DNA of 6,792 nt, taken from positions 1 through 6,792 of the forward strand of contig CAZZEX010000162.1 in NCBI GenBank assembly GCA_964653285.1, written 5' to 3'. The notes beneath the pieces are model-generated. The model did not search any database, was not told the origin of the DNA, and was given only the letters and a program-made list of their open reading frames with translations. Positions 1 to 5,595 of the stretch are shown here, one piece after another (within the stretch, counting starts at the first letter, position 1; each line of letters starts with the position of its first letter). The position numbers were made by a program, and so were the translations under genes. This stretch comes from CAZZEX01 sp964653285 (GTDB lineage Bacteria; Chloroflexota; Anaerolineae; B4-G1).

Positions 1-72
1 ATTGTCAGAAATTCCTTTGTATCCAGCACTGCCCCGAAATATTGAGAAGATACTGAATTTGCATCTATAGCC

Positions 73-1629
73 TTGGACTCGGCCAACAATCCCCACATCA
101 GTTACTACCGGGGGGGGAGCTGCGGCACCTCAGGAAATCTCTACTGTAACCTGCGGTACGCTGACTACAATGGTAGTTGGAATCCCTTTAGGTTGCACTA
201 CAGTGAGGCCAAACTCGGTCAGTTCACGTCACTGGCTATGGATTCGAATGATCATCACCACATTAGTTATTACCATGCCGACGACGGTCAGCTCAGGTAT
301 CTCTACCACAATGGTACCGCGTGGCAGTGGGACCTGGGAGTTGTAGACAGCGGAGGAGTTGGGGCCGATACCTCGCTGGCGCTGGACACCAATAATCATC
401 CCCACATCTCCTACTGGAACGTCGGTGCTAGCGATCTGCAGTATGCCTACTACAATGGCACCGGCTGGATCACCGAGACGGTAGATAGCGTTGGGTCTGT
501 AGGACGCTCCACCTCTCTGGACCTCGACTCGTCCGGGCGGCCCCACATCAGCTACTACGACTTGAGTAACGACACTCTCAAGTACGCCTACTACGATGGC
601 TCCCAGTGGCAGATTGACGTGGTAGCCGGCACCGGCAACGTCCACGGATACGAGGGAACGTCGCTAGAGCTTGACTCAATGGATCTGCCTCACATCAGTT
701 ACTACACGACTTCGGGTGTGCGGTACGCCTATGTGGAACAGAGTTGGGTCTACCTGCCCCTGGCGTTGAGCGGCTATCCTGCACCTCCCGACCGGTACGC
801 CGTCATCATTGGCGTGGCAGATTACATGTACGATGAGAACCCGCCTCCGGGATGTTTCTTAAGCGACCTGCCCTACCCCGACGACGACGCCTATGCCATG
901 CAGCAGGTGCTGTTAAATTACGGCGACTTTGAAGCCTCCAACATCCTCATGCTGATCGACTACCAGGCCACCAGGGCAGCAATCCAAGATGCCATCACCA
1001 ATTGGCTGGCCTCTCGTGCAGCGCCCAACGACCTTGTGGTTATCGTCTACAGTGGACACGGGGGGCAACTCGGCGACGTCTCTCCCTACGGCGACGAAGC
1101 TGATGGCGTCGACGAGTGGCTCATTCCCAGCGATTGGTACTGTGACACCGACTCGGCCATCTCTGACGACGAACTGGACACCTGGCTGGATACAGTCAAC
1201 TCGGAGCACATGGTGCTTCTATTCGATTCCTGCTTCAGCGGTGGAATGTTCAGCACCGCCGCAGGGGGTGAGAACCTCTGTCGGAGCAGGTGCCTGCCGC
1301 CGCCTCCCGGCGTGATCGTGAAAGCGACCGCGCAAGAAATCATCCCCATGGATGTCGGCCAGAGAGGGCGACTGGTGCTCACTGCCAGCCGCGAGGATCA
1401 GGAGAGCTATGAGTGCGATTCTCTGCAGAGCGGTGTCTTCTCCTACTACCTGCGGCAGGCGCTGCAAAGTGCCGCTGCCGACACCAGCAGCAACGGCTGG
1501 GTCTCTGGTGAGGAGGCCTACTATTACCTGAAGCCCCGCGTGGAGAGTGAGATGTGCTACCAGCCGTGGTTCCAGAACCCGCAGATCAGCGATGACATCT
1601 CTGGCGAGGAAGATGTGACGCACCCGTAA
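73..1629 (+). CDS. Caspase-like (C14) peptidase with N-terminal PHISYY repeats, 5' end broken
   Basis: The C-terminal half, from about residue 241 (RYAVIIGVADY), is a caspase-family cysteine peptidase. The catalytic dyad is visible: His329 in YSGHGGQ and Cys387 in LLFDSCFSGG, each after a hydrophobic beta strand, with an Asp/Glu-rich region between them. Residues 1-225 hold five copies of a 47-55-residue repeat, each with (P/H)HISYY or PHISYW, followed by LKYAYYDG-W and a TSLALDS-like turn (His codons at 94, 259, 403, 544 and 691). This looks like part of a beta-propeller sensor or adhesion domain. VYLPLALSGYPAPP links the two parts. The TTG at 73 is only the first start after an in-frame TGA at 43. 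The repeat reads back to codon 46 (EDTEFASIALDS), so the real N-terminus, probably with a signal peptide, is missing. The C-terminus (QISDDISGEEDVTHP) looks natural. Role inferred: extracytoplasmic or signal-triggered proteolysis. Confidence 0.85.
   Translation: MDSANNPHISYYRGGSCGTSGNLYCNLRYADYNGSWNPFRLHYSEAKLGQFTSLAMDSNDHHHISYYHADDGQLRYLYHNGTAWQWDLGVVDSGGVGADTSLALDTNNHPHISYWNVGASDLQYAYYNGTGWITETVDSVGSVGRSTSLDLDSSGRPHISYYDLSNDTLKYAYYDGSQWQIDVVAGTGNVHGYEGTSLELDSMDLPHISYYTTSGVRYAYVEQSWVYLPLALSGYPAPPDRYAVIIGVADYMYDENPPPGCFLSDLPYPDDDAYAMQQVLLNYGDFEASNILMLIDYQATRAAIQDAITNWLASRAAPNDLVVIVYSGHGGQLGDVSPYGDEADGVDEWLIPSDWYCDTDSAISDDELDTWLDTVNSEHMVLLFDSCFSGGMFSTAAGGENLCRSRCLPPPPGVIVKATAQEIIPMDVGQRGRLVLTASREDQESYECDSLQSGVFSYYLRQALQSAAADTSSNGWVSGEEAYYYLKPRVESEMCYQPWFQNPQISDDISGEEDVTHP
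91..708 (+). repeat. Five tandem protein repeats (PHISYY type)
   Basis: Five units in the same frame with the core motif at 91-108, 256-273, 400-417, 541-558 and 688-705. The spacing is 165, 144, 141 and 147 bases, or 47-55 residues. Each unit carries HISYY/HISYW, then a Y-x-Y-(Y/H)-NGT/DGS-W strand, then VDSxGxVG and a (T)SLALD strand. DNA identity between units is modest, so this is an old protein repeat and not a recent DNA duplication. The first unit is incomplete at its 5' side because the frame is broken. Confidence 0.8.
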
Positions 1630-1898
1630 GTCTTGATCGCGATCCTGTTGGTCATGATAGTCATCATGTCCATCGTCGAACCTGGCTTTCGCTCATCGGC
1701 CAATATCCGGGCGGTGTCATTGGGGTTCGCAATGGAGGGCATGGTATCCATCGGCATGACCATGCTATTGGTTTCCGGCGGCTTTGACCTGTCTGCCGGG
1801 TCCAATATGGCCCTCAGTGGTATGGTGGTCGCCGCCCTGTTGCTCGCAGGTGTTCCCATCGCGGTGGCCATACTGGCTGGCCTGGTTATCGGAACGCT
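1630..1898 (+). pseudogene. Fragment of ribose-type ABC transporter permease
   Basis: In the same frame as the caspase and directly after its TAA, the sequence reads LIAILLVMIVIMSIVEPGF, then GMTMLLVSGGFDLSAGS, then MALSGMVVAALLLAG. GGxDLSxGS and the hydrophobic spans match the N-terminal third of RbsC-like permeases (BPD_transp_2 family), which import sugars through the inner membrane. Only about 88 of the usual ~320 residues are present. There is no ribosome-binding site or credible start (TTG at 1633 has only 'taagtc' before it). Homology stops near GLVIGT (about 1893-1898), where the DNA becomes the antisense of a DUF499 gene. No partner ATPase or binding protein is nearby. The frame stays open to 2109, but only as a shadow of the opposite-strand gene. 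A dead fragment or a chimeric join. Confidence 0.75.
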
Positions 1899-1901
1899 CA
1901 G

Positions 1902-2197
1902 TTCTTCCCGTTCGGCGCTGACCTCGGCCTGGCGGGTGCGGCGCAGGATGCGGATGGCGGTGTCTATCTCCTGCGCAGCGCGGATGGCCGCTTCGCCGAT
2001 CTGCTCCTGCGGGCTGGAGGTCATCGTCAGCACCAGGGCCACGTCGGCAGCGGCGTTGACGGCGTGGGTCAGTTCCAGCAGGAACTCCTGGGCCTGGTCG
2101 GAGAGGTAGTCTCTGCCCACAGGGATGCCGCTGGCCTTGGTGATGTAGGAGAGGGTCTCGTCAATCAGGATCAGGGCCGGGCCGGTGGCCTGGAAGT
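1902..2197 (-). pseudogene. DUF499 (COG1483) ATPase, middle fragment with Walker B
   Basis: Minus-strand reading gives GPALILIDETLSYI, a Walker B strand with the acidic pair at 2157-2162, then ASGIPVGRDYLSDQAQEFL, then ALVLTMTSSPQEQIGEAA and RILRRTRQAEVSAEREE. This order matches the centre of DUF499 AAA-type ATPases, proteins of about 1000 residues found with DUF1156 methylases. The piece is about 98 codons long. On its N-terminal side it ends at the MITE-like element near 2198. On its C-terminal side it ends at 1893-1902, where it meets the permease fragment. A longer open frame continues to 1557, but that extra part is antisense to the permease and the caspase tail and is not real. The linker of roughly 100 residues that should lie between Walker A and Walker B (family knowledge) is missing. 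Confidence 0.75.
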
Positions 2198-2379
2198 CAG
2201 GTGCGACGCACTTCCAAAGATACTGTTGGCGAACTCGGTTTTCTAGGGATGAGACCCCACAAGAACGCCCTTTTAGTGAAGTAATTCCCCACTGAACAGT
2301 CAAAATGACCTGAAAAACCGCATTCTTGCCCCACCGGAAGGGGTTAGCCAACAGTACCTTCCAAAGTGCGTCGCACCTG
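2198..2379. mobile_element. MITE-like element with 37-bp terminal inverted repeats
   Basis: The left arm 2198-2234 and right arm 2343-2379 are inverted copies matching at 32 of 37 positions. The outermost 16 bases (caggtgcgacgcactt) are perfect. Within each tip, GTGCG-A-CGCAC is itself a palindrome. Farther in, 'caagaacgcccttt' (about 2260) pairs imperfectly with the reverse complement of 2313-2327, so the unit could fold into one long hairpin. No protein is encoded. It is clearly less GC-rich than the flanking genes. I see no clear target-site duplication, but a further half-site (ggtgcg) adjoins the right end. It lies exactly between two pieces of the same ATPase gene. A non-autonomous transposon or a REP/ERIC-like intergenic repeat are the alternatives. 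Confidence 0.65.
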
Positions 2380-2735
2380 GTGCGTCCAACCCGGCCTCGG
2401 CCAGGATCTGTTCCATTGGCTCCAGGTAGGACACCTGTGCGCCGTGGGCGACGATGTGGTAGAGGGCCAGCAGGGTGTGCGTCTTGCCGCCGCCGAAGAC
2501 GGTGGTCATCTGGGTGATGGCGGTGCCGTCGTCCCGACCGGCCAGGCGGCGCAGGACGCCGGTGAGCGTGGACCGCAGGCCACGGGTGAGGAAGGTGCGG
2601 CGGAAAAAGGTGCCGGGATCTTTGTACTCGGGCACGGCCTGGCCTTCCACCACCTGGGCCAGGTCCACGGCGAAGGCTTTTAAGTCGAGGCAGCCCTCAC
2701 GGATGTCGCGGTGAGGGATGGCGGTGTGCCCCAGG
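2380..2735 (-). pseudogene. DUF499 (COG1483) ATPase, N-terminal fragment with Walker A
   Basis: Minus-strand reading gives AIPHRDIREG, DLKAFAVDLAQVVEG, EYKDPGTFFRRTFLTRGL, then TTVFGGGKTHTLLALYH with the P-loop GGGKT at 2480-2494. This is the typical N-terminus of DUF499 ATPases. The frame runs into the MITE-like element after LAEAGLDAPGATHF and stops at 2300. No ATG lies at the expected start; the reading upstream is a G/C hairpin sequence (PPRWGETEGG) that is not part of the family. Together with 1902-2197 it shows one ATPase gene split and shortened around the element. The native protein would couple ATP hydrolysis to a DNA-targeting complex with the methylase (inference from the family's context). 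Not functional as it stands. Confidence 0.8.
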
Positions 2736-2774
2736 GGCTCAGCCCCTCCCTCGGTCTCCCCCCATCGGGGGGGA
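2733..2774. repeat. Two adjacent GC hairpins between HEPN and ATPase genes
   Basis: Hairpin 1 is AGGGGC-TCA-GCCCCT at 2733-2747, a perfect 6-bp stem. Hairpin 2 is TCCCCCC (2757-2763), loop ATCG, GGGGGGA (2768-2774), a 7-bp stem. The HEPN stop codon lies in the loop of the first. The C-terminal residues of the HEPN frame (SPPMGGDRGRG) and the residues before the DUF499 homology both translate from this block, so it looks inserted between, or grown into, the two genes. There is no T-tract, so a terminator is unlikely; a dispersed intergenic repeat is more likely. Confidence 0.5.
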
Positions 2775-3188
2775 AGCAAGCAGGCGGCCGGTCTCGCGCA
2801 GGATGAGTTCGACCTGGTTGACGATGTGGGCCGCTTCGGCGGCATCGGGTTCGTGGCCCTCGTGGACGGCCCAGTTGCGGATGTCCACCAGGGGGGCGAG
2901 GGCGTTGACGTTGAGGTAGGTCAGCGTCAGGCCCAAGGTCTTCTGGATGTCTTCGTGAGCGCGGCTGGCCCGGTAGACGCCCACCAGTTTGCCCAGGGTG
3001 AGTTTGTTGAAGGGCTGTCCGCCGCCGACCTGCTCCTGGACTTCGATGAGTTTCTTCTGTTCAGCGGGCGGGGATTGGCCCAAGAGTTCATTGTACAACT
3101 CGACCAGCAGATTTTCCAATGCGCTGGCAGCCGTCTGCACAGCCTGGACGTGGTGCTTTTGGGCCAGCAGGGTTTGGGGATAGTTCAT
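2739..3188 (-). CDS. HEPN-domain protein, putative ribonuclease (RNWAVH)
   Basis: A 149-residue mostly helical protein. Residues 104-109 are RNWAVH, matching the HEPN signature R-x4-6-H with the usual N after R, so Arg104 and His109 are the candidate RNase residues. The first helix (residues 13-37, AVQTAASALENLLVELYNELLG) and a last helix (115-136) fit the HEPN up-down bundle. HEPN proteins act as RNases or structural partners in toxin-antitoxin, abortive-infection and restriction systems. The ATG at 3188 is preceded by GAGGAG, which overlaps the stop of the upstream HEAT-like gene (13-nt gap), so the two are translationally coupled. The next gene downstream is the DUF499 ATPase. Residues from about 138 (ASPPMGGDRGRG) come from a hairpin repeat and are probably not native. 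Fold and motif are seen; the RNA target is unknown. Confidence 0.75.
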   Translation of the reverse strand: MNYPQTLLAQKHHVQAVQTAASALENLLVELYNELLGQSPPAEQKKLIEVQEQVGGGQPFNKLTLGKLVGVYRASRAHEDIQKTLGLTLTYLNVNALAPLVDIRNWAVHEGHEPDAAEAAHIVNQVELILRETGRLLASPPMGGDRGRG

Positions 3189-3201
3189 AGTGGGTTACTC
3201 C

Positions 3202-4398
3202 TCATCGTTGCCCGTAGAGGCGGTCATACAGATCGAGGTCATCCCAATCAAGTATATCTAGGCTCTCGAGGCCGACAATTCTCTCATCCACCTTGTCTTG
3301 CTCAAAGGCTTCGACGATGACCTCTACGGCCTCGGTGGCCTCCAAACTGTCCAGGACGTGCACGAGATAGGCGTTCGCTCGGGCGTCGTCCACCGACGCC
3401 TGGCGTAGGAGGCGAGCGAACCTATCCGCGACAGCCGGTCGTCGCTCAGGGTTGGTCTCAGCGATGCGCGCCAGCCCCAACATCACCACACTACGCCAGT
3501 CGGGGTTGTGCCGGCTATCGTCCAGATAGTCCCACAAAGGCGATTCGGCCCGGGGGCCCATCTGACCCCAAACCACGGTCAGCCGATCCGAAAGCCAGTC
3601 GTTCTCCTGGTAGAACAACGGAAACAACTGCCCGGCGACCTGGTGAACGTGGAGGTACCCCAGCATATTCAAAGCGTGGTAGGGCGCCCAACCGGCCGCT
3701 TCGCCGGGCCAGCCGTTCAACAGCCCCTCGTCCAGGGCCATGCGCACCAGGTTCCCAACCGCCGGATGCCACTTGTTCACGCTTCGGGCATTGTTCTTGG
3801 CCTGCTCTTCGTCCAGGTCCCACCCCCATTCGAGCAATTGCCGCGCCGGGTAGTCATATTTGCCGGGGGAGGGCGCTTTGAAATCTGGCGGGCGGGGTGG
3901 CACAGCCGGCGGCGTGATGTCATCCCAGAAAGCGGCGTCTGTGAGAAGAAGGTCGCGCAGCTCTCGTTCGCGGGCGCCTGGCTTACGACGGGGGAAGGGC
4001 GACTTGAATGTGCGCTCCGCGTTTAACTTGCCGTGCTCGAAGGACAAGTCGCTGTATTCCTGGGCGCTCAGGAAGGGCCTGTCGCCTCCGAAACGGGCGA
4101 AGGCGCGCCGGTACATTCGATAGACCCGGGTTTCGTCACCGATCAACTCGGCGCCTTCCGCATTTTTCTGGAAGGTGTCCAGAACCAGTAAGACTTCCTG
4201 TGGGCCATAGCGTCGAATCAATTTGTTCATCTTGCGGTCGTCGCTCTGGTGCACGACCAGGATTTCGATCAGTTCCCTCAACAACTTGTCCCGGCGCTCA
4301 ATGATGCGTTCGCGCTCGGACGGTGAGGGATAGCCAACCTCGGACGTTCGGCGACGGCGGCGACGTTGAGGGCGTGGTCTTTTCTTTTTACTCATCAT
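3202..4398 (-). CDS. HEAT-repeat-like protein with basic N-terminus, unknown function
   Basis: A 398-residue protein. The N-terminus (residues 1-20, SKKKRPRPQRRRRRR) is strongly basic and could bind nucleic acid. Residues ~25-150 are helical and charged. A proline-rich stretch (TPPAVPPRPPDF) follows, then a helical C-terminal half in which ALNMLGYLHVHQVAGQLFPL, RLTVVWGQMGPRAESPLWDY, WRSVVMLGLARIAETNPERR and AYLVHVLDSLEATEAVEVI look like paired HEAT-type helices, as in DUF1186-like scaffold proteins. The tail is acidic (DWDDLDLYDRL). The open frame extends upstream to 4590, but that part translates the tail of another gene. The ATG at 4398 has AAGG 7-8 bases upstream and is preferred; the ATG at 4395 is also possible. 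It is coupled to the HEPN gene (13-nt gap). No catalytic motif seen. It appears intact amid fragments. Confidence 0.75.
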   Translation of the reverse strand: MMSKKKRPRPQRRRRRRTSEVGYPSPSERERIIERRDKLLRELIEILVVHQSDDRKMNKLIRRYGPQEVLLVLDTFQKNAEGAELIGDETRVYRMYRRAFARFGGDRPFLSAQEYSDLSFEHGKLNAERTFKSPFPRRKPGARERELRDLLLTDAAFWDDITPPAVPPRPPDFKAPSPGKYDYPARQLLEWGWDLDEEQAKNNARSVNKWHPAVGNLVRMALDEGLLNGWPGEAAGWAPYHALNMLGYLHVHQVAGQLFPLFYQENDWLSDRLTVVWGQMGPRAESPLWDYLDDSRHNPDWRSVVMLGLARIAETNPERRPAVADRFARLLRQASVDDARANAYLVHVLDSLEATEAVEVIVEAFEQDKVDERIVGLESLDILDWDDLDLYDRLYGQR

Positions 4399-4408
4399 AC
4401 GTGACCTT

Positions 4409-4432
4409 GTTTTTGCGCTCTTTGCGTCCTCG
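4409..4432. repeat. Short TTTGCG-type dispersed repeat
   Basis: Two imperfect copies of ttttgcgctc / tttgcgtcct lie in the 44-base gap upstream of the HEAT-like gene. Tandem (T)TTGCG(C/T)(C/T)T sequences of this kind recur between genes in many environmental bacteria. It is short and of low complexity, so its significance is doubtful. Confidence 0.3.
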
Positions 4433-4442
4433 CTGCTCTCTC

Positions 4443-4570
4443 CTACAACAACCGCTCCTGCCGCGCCACCTCTAGCAGCACGTCCCGGCCGGCCAGAAAG
4501 CCCTCCAGCAGGCGGCGCTCGGGATCGTCGTCGGGCAAGGTCTCCAGAGGGCCTGGACCACGATTGTGCC
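4443..4570 (-). pseudogene. C-terminal tail of an unrecognised gene
   Basis: In the frame GPGPLETLPDDDPERRLLEG then FLAGRDVLLEVARQERLL the reading ends at a TAG (4443-4445). Amphipathic helical content and good codon use suggest true coding sequence, but there is no start: the frame closes at a TGA near 4587 (a different stop from the one ending the methylase frame at 4580). This may be the last ~38 residues of the DUF1156 methylase or of another member of the same operon whose body was deleted. I cannot assign a family. The HEAT-like gene's open frame overlaps it only by chance. Confidence 0.45.
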
Positions 4571-4579
4571 TGCGCCCTA

Positions 4580-4663
4580 TCAGTCTTCAATTCTCAAGCG
4601 AGGCTGCCCGGTGACCAGTAAGCGGACCTCTTCGACGAAGGTTCTGGCGAAAATCACTTCCAT
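4580..4663 (-). pseudogene. 27-codon tail of unknown origin fused after the methylase piece
   Basis: The methylase frame continues as MEVIFARTFVEEVRLLVTGQ and PRLRIED before a TGA at 4580. This segment does not resemble the usual DUF1156 continuation. It is either a foreign tail joined near 4663 or a tiny ORF, since the ATG at 4663 has a G-rich stretch (agggggcg) just upstream. The boundary is uncertain by some 30 bases. Confidence 0.35.
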
Positions 4664-4912
4664 CGCCCCCTGCTGCACGGTCCGCTTCTCCGGCTGGCCG
4701 TACTTTTGGGGGTAGACCAGTGTGCAGAGTTCGATCAGGTGGGCGACGGGGTTGAGTTCGACGGCGTGGGTCTCGCAGCCCAGGCGCAGGGCCTCCAGGC
4801 CGGTGGCGCCGCTGCCCATAAAGGGGTCCAGCAGGCGGGGCGGCCGGTCGGGGAAGACCTGGCGGATGAGGGCTTGGGCTTCCTCGATGGCCGGGCTGTT
4901 GCCGTCATTGTC
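4664..4912 (-). pseudogene. DUF1156 (COG1743) DNA methylase, central fragment with SAM motif I
   Basis: Minus-strand reading gives DNDGNSPAIEEAQALIRQVF, then RLLDPFMGSGATGLEALRLG (SAM-binding motif I DPFMGSG at 4808-4828), then CETHAVELNPVAHLIELCTL and YPQKYGQP. This matches the heart of DUF1156/COG1743 adenine-specific methylases, which are about 900 residues long. About 83 codons remain. The catalytic (D/N)PP(Y/F) motif is absent, so it cannot methylate. The N-terminal edge abuts the DUF3368 toxin at 4905-4912 and the C-terminal edge runs into an unrelated tail. A second, smaller piece of the same family lies at 5596-5646 on the other side of the toxin-antitoxin pair, in the same orientation. 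The pieces suggest a methylase gene interrupted by the module and then deleted internally. Confidence 0.8.
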
Positions 4913-5262
4913 CCGGTAAACAGCAGCCCATTGAGGCGTGCAATACGGCGGGCTAGCGTATCGTCGAGGATCAGGCGGCAGTTGGGCCTTTCCAACCCCA
5001 GACCGATCACCTCAGCTTCACCCCGTCCCAAGTCCGTCGCCAAGGGGAGCAAAGCTTGGGACGCAAGTGGTGTAACATGCAACCACGGTAAGGCTTTTAC
5101 TACCGGCACACTGATGCCGCGTTGAGCCCCAGCCTCGAGTTCGGCCTGCACTGCCGGAGGGATGAGCACTTGTCCATAGAGTTGTGGCAACAGTTCCAAC
5201 TGTCCCACTATATGCAGGTACAGCAAGGGTGACGTGTTGCAGATTGTCACTATTTCAGGCAT
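4735..5262 (-). pseudogene. DUF3368 PIN-like toxin, C-terminus replaced
   Basis: From the ATG at 5262 the product begins MPEIVTICNTSPLLYLHIVG, typical of DUF3368, a PIN-domain relative that acts as a toxin (putative RNase) with UPF0175 antitoxins. Acidic candidates are Glu41 (PPAVQAEL), Glu82 (LGRGEAEVIGL) and Asp100/Asp101 (LILDDTLARR); the first PIN Asp is Asn9, as is common in this family. Native sequence ends at about residue 118 (NGLLFTGT), near 4909. The family usually has a further ~40 residues. The remaining 57 codons to 4735 are an out-of-frame reading of the DUF1156 piece, rich in Pro, Ser and Arg. The toxin starts 8 bases inside the antitoxin gene, so translation is coupled. With a replaced C-terminus it is probably inactive. 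Confidence 0.75.
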
Positions 5263-5509
5263 TGGCCACGTCCTGCACCAGTGTCTCCGCGTCCAGTACA
5301 AAGGGCGAGACTTGATAGCGTCCCAGTGCCATCAGGAACTCTACCCGCGTGACCCCTGCCAGTTGTGCGGCTCGTCCCGAGGAAAGCTTGCCTAACTCGT
5401 ACAGCTTGACCGCTGCCAGCATCTGCAACTCGCGGGCAAAGGACTCGGGCTGCTCCTTCAAGCTGATGAGTGGCCCCTCCGGTACTTGTAGAGAAATCGT
5501 AATTGTCAT
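5255..5509 (-). CDS. UPF0175 family antitoxin
   Basis: An 84-residue protein with the UPF0175 pattern: an N-terminal strand (ITISLQVP), then a helical part with AAVKLYELGKLSSGRAAQLA and GVTRVEFLMALGRYQVSPF, a helix-turn-helix-like segment likely to bind the operator. It neutralises the DUF3368 toxin encoded next, which overlaps by 8 bases (antitoxin TGA at 5255-5257, toxin ATG at 5260-5262). The ATG at 5509 has AAGGAG at 5518-5523, an 8-base spacing. An earlier ATG at 5514 is out of frame and hits a stop after two codons. A palindrome and an extended -10 promoter lie just upstream, fitting autoregulation. Length is normal for the family and the gene looks intact. Confidence 0.85.
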   Translation of the reverse strand: MTITISLQVPEGPLISLKEQPESFARELQMLAAVKLYELGKLSSGRAAQLAGVTRVEFLMALGRYQVSPFVLDAETLVQDVANA

Positions 5510-5532
5510 TTCATGGTCTCCTTACCTGCCCG

Positions 5533-5553
5533 TTACACTCAACACGAGTGTAA
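5533..5553. promoter_or_regulatory. Palindromic operator of the toxin-antitoxin pair
   Basis: TTACACTC (5533-5540), a 5-base spacer AACAC, then GAGTGTAA (5546-5553) make a perfect 8-bp inverted repeat. It lies between the predicted transcription start and the antitoxin ribosome-binding site. The position and symmetry fit an autorepression operator for the antitoxin or toxin-antitoxin complex; this is inferred, not known for this family member. Confidence 0.6.
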
Positions 5554-5574
5554 TTTGGGTGTTTCCGCGCGAAT

Positions 5575-5583
5575 ATTGTAACA
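5575..5583 (-). promoter_or_regulatory. Extended -10 promoter for the toxin-antitoxin pair
   Basis: On the minus strand TGTTACAAT fits an extended -10 (TGn plus TACAAT). The -35 position 17 bases upstream (about 5598-5603, TGGCGG) is poor, as is usual for extended -10 promoters, and falls within the leftover methylase piece. The start of transcription would be near 5568, with the palindrome about 15 bases downstream. Motif only. Confidence 0.4.
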
Positions 5584-5595
5584 CACGGAAGGTAT

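Noticed and set aside
91..708. CRISPR or DNA-level tandem repeat
   Set aside because: The regular ~144-base period is a protein repeat with diverged codons; there are no spacers or identical direct repeats.
1557..2351. One 264-aa minus-strand protein
   Set aside because: Only 1902-2197 matches DUF499; the rest is the MITE-like element upstream and antisense permease/caspase downstream.
2718..3320. 200-codon plus-strand open frame
   Set aside because: It is antisense to the HEPN gene and the 3' end of the HEAT-like gene, has no domain character, and crosses the hairpin repeat.
3508..4026. 172-codon plus-strand open frame
   Set aside because: Shadow of the HEAT-like gene; no ribosome-binding site or recognisable motif.
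4399..4590. 64-residue N-terminal extension of the HEAT-like protein
   Set aside because: It translates the tail of another gene in the wrong frame (Arg/Ala/Gly-rich); the ATG at 4398 has a Shine-Dalgarno-like AAGG.
4580..4819. A complete 79-aa methyltransferase starting at the ATG in DPFMGSG
   Set aside because: The ATG is inside SAM motif I; family similarity continues upstream to 4912 and the catalytic motif is missing.
4706..5125. 139-codon plus-strand open frame
   Set aside because: Antisense to the methylase piece and toxin; no motif.
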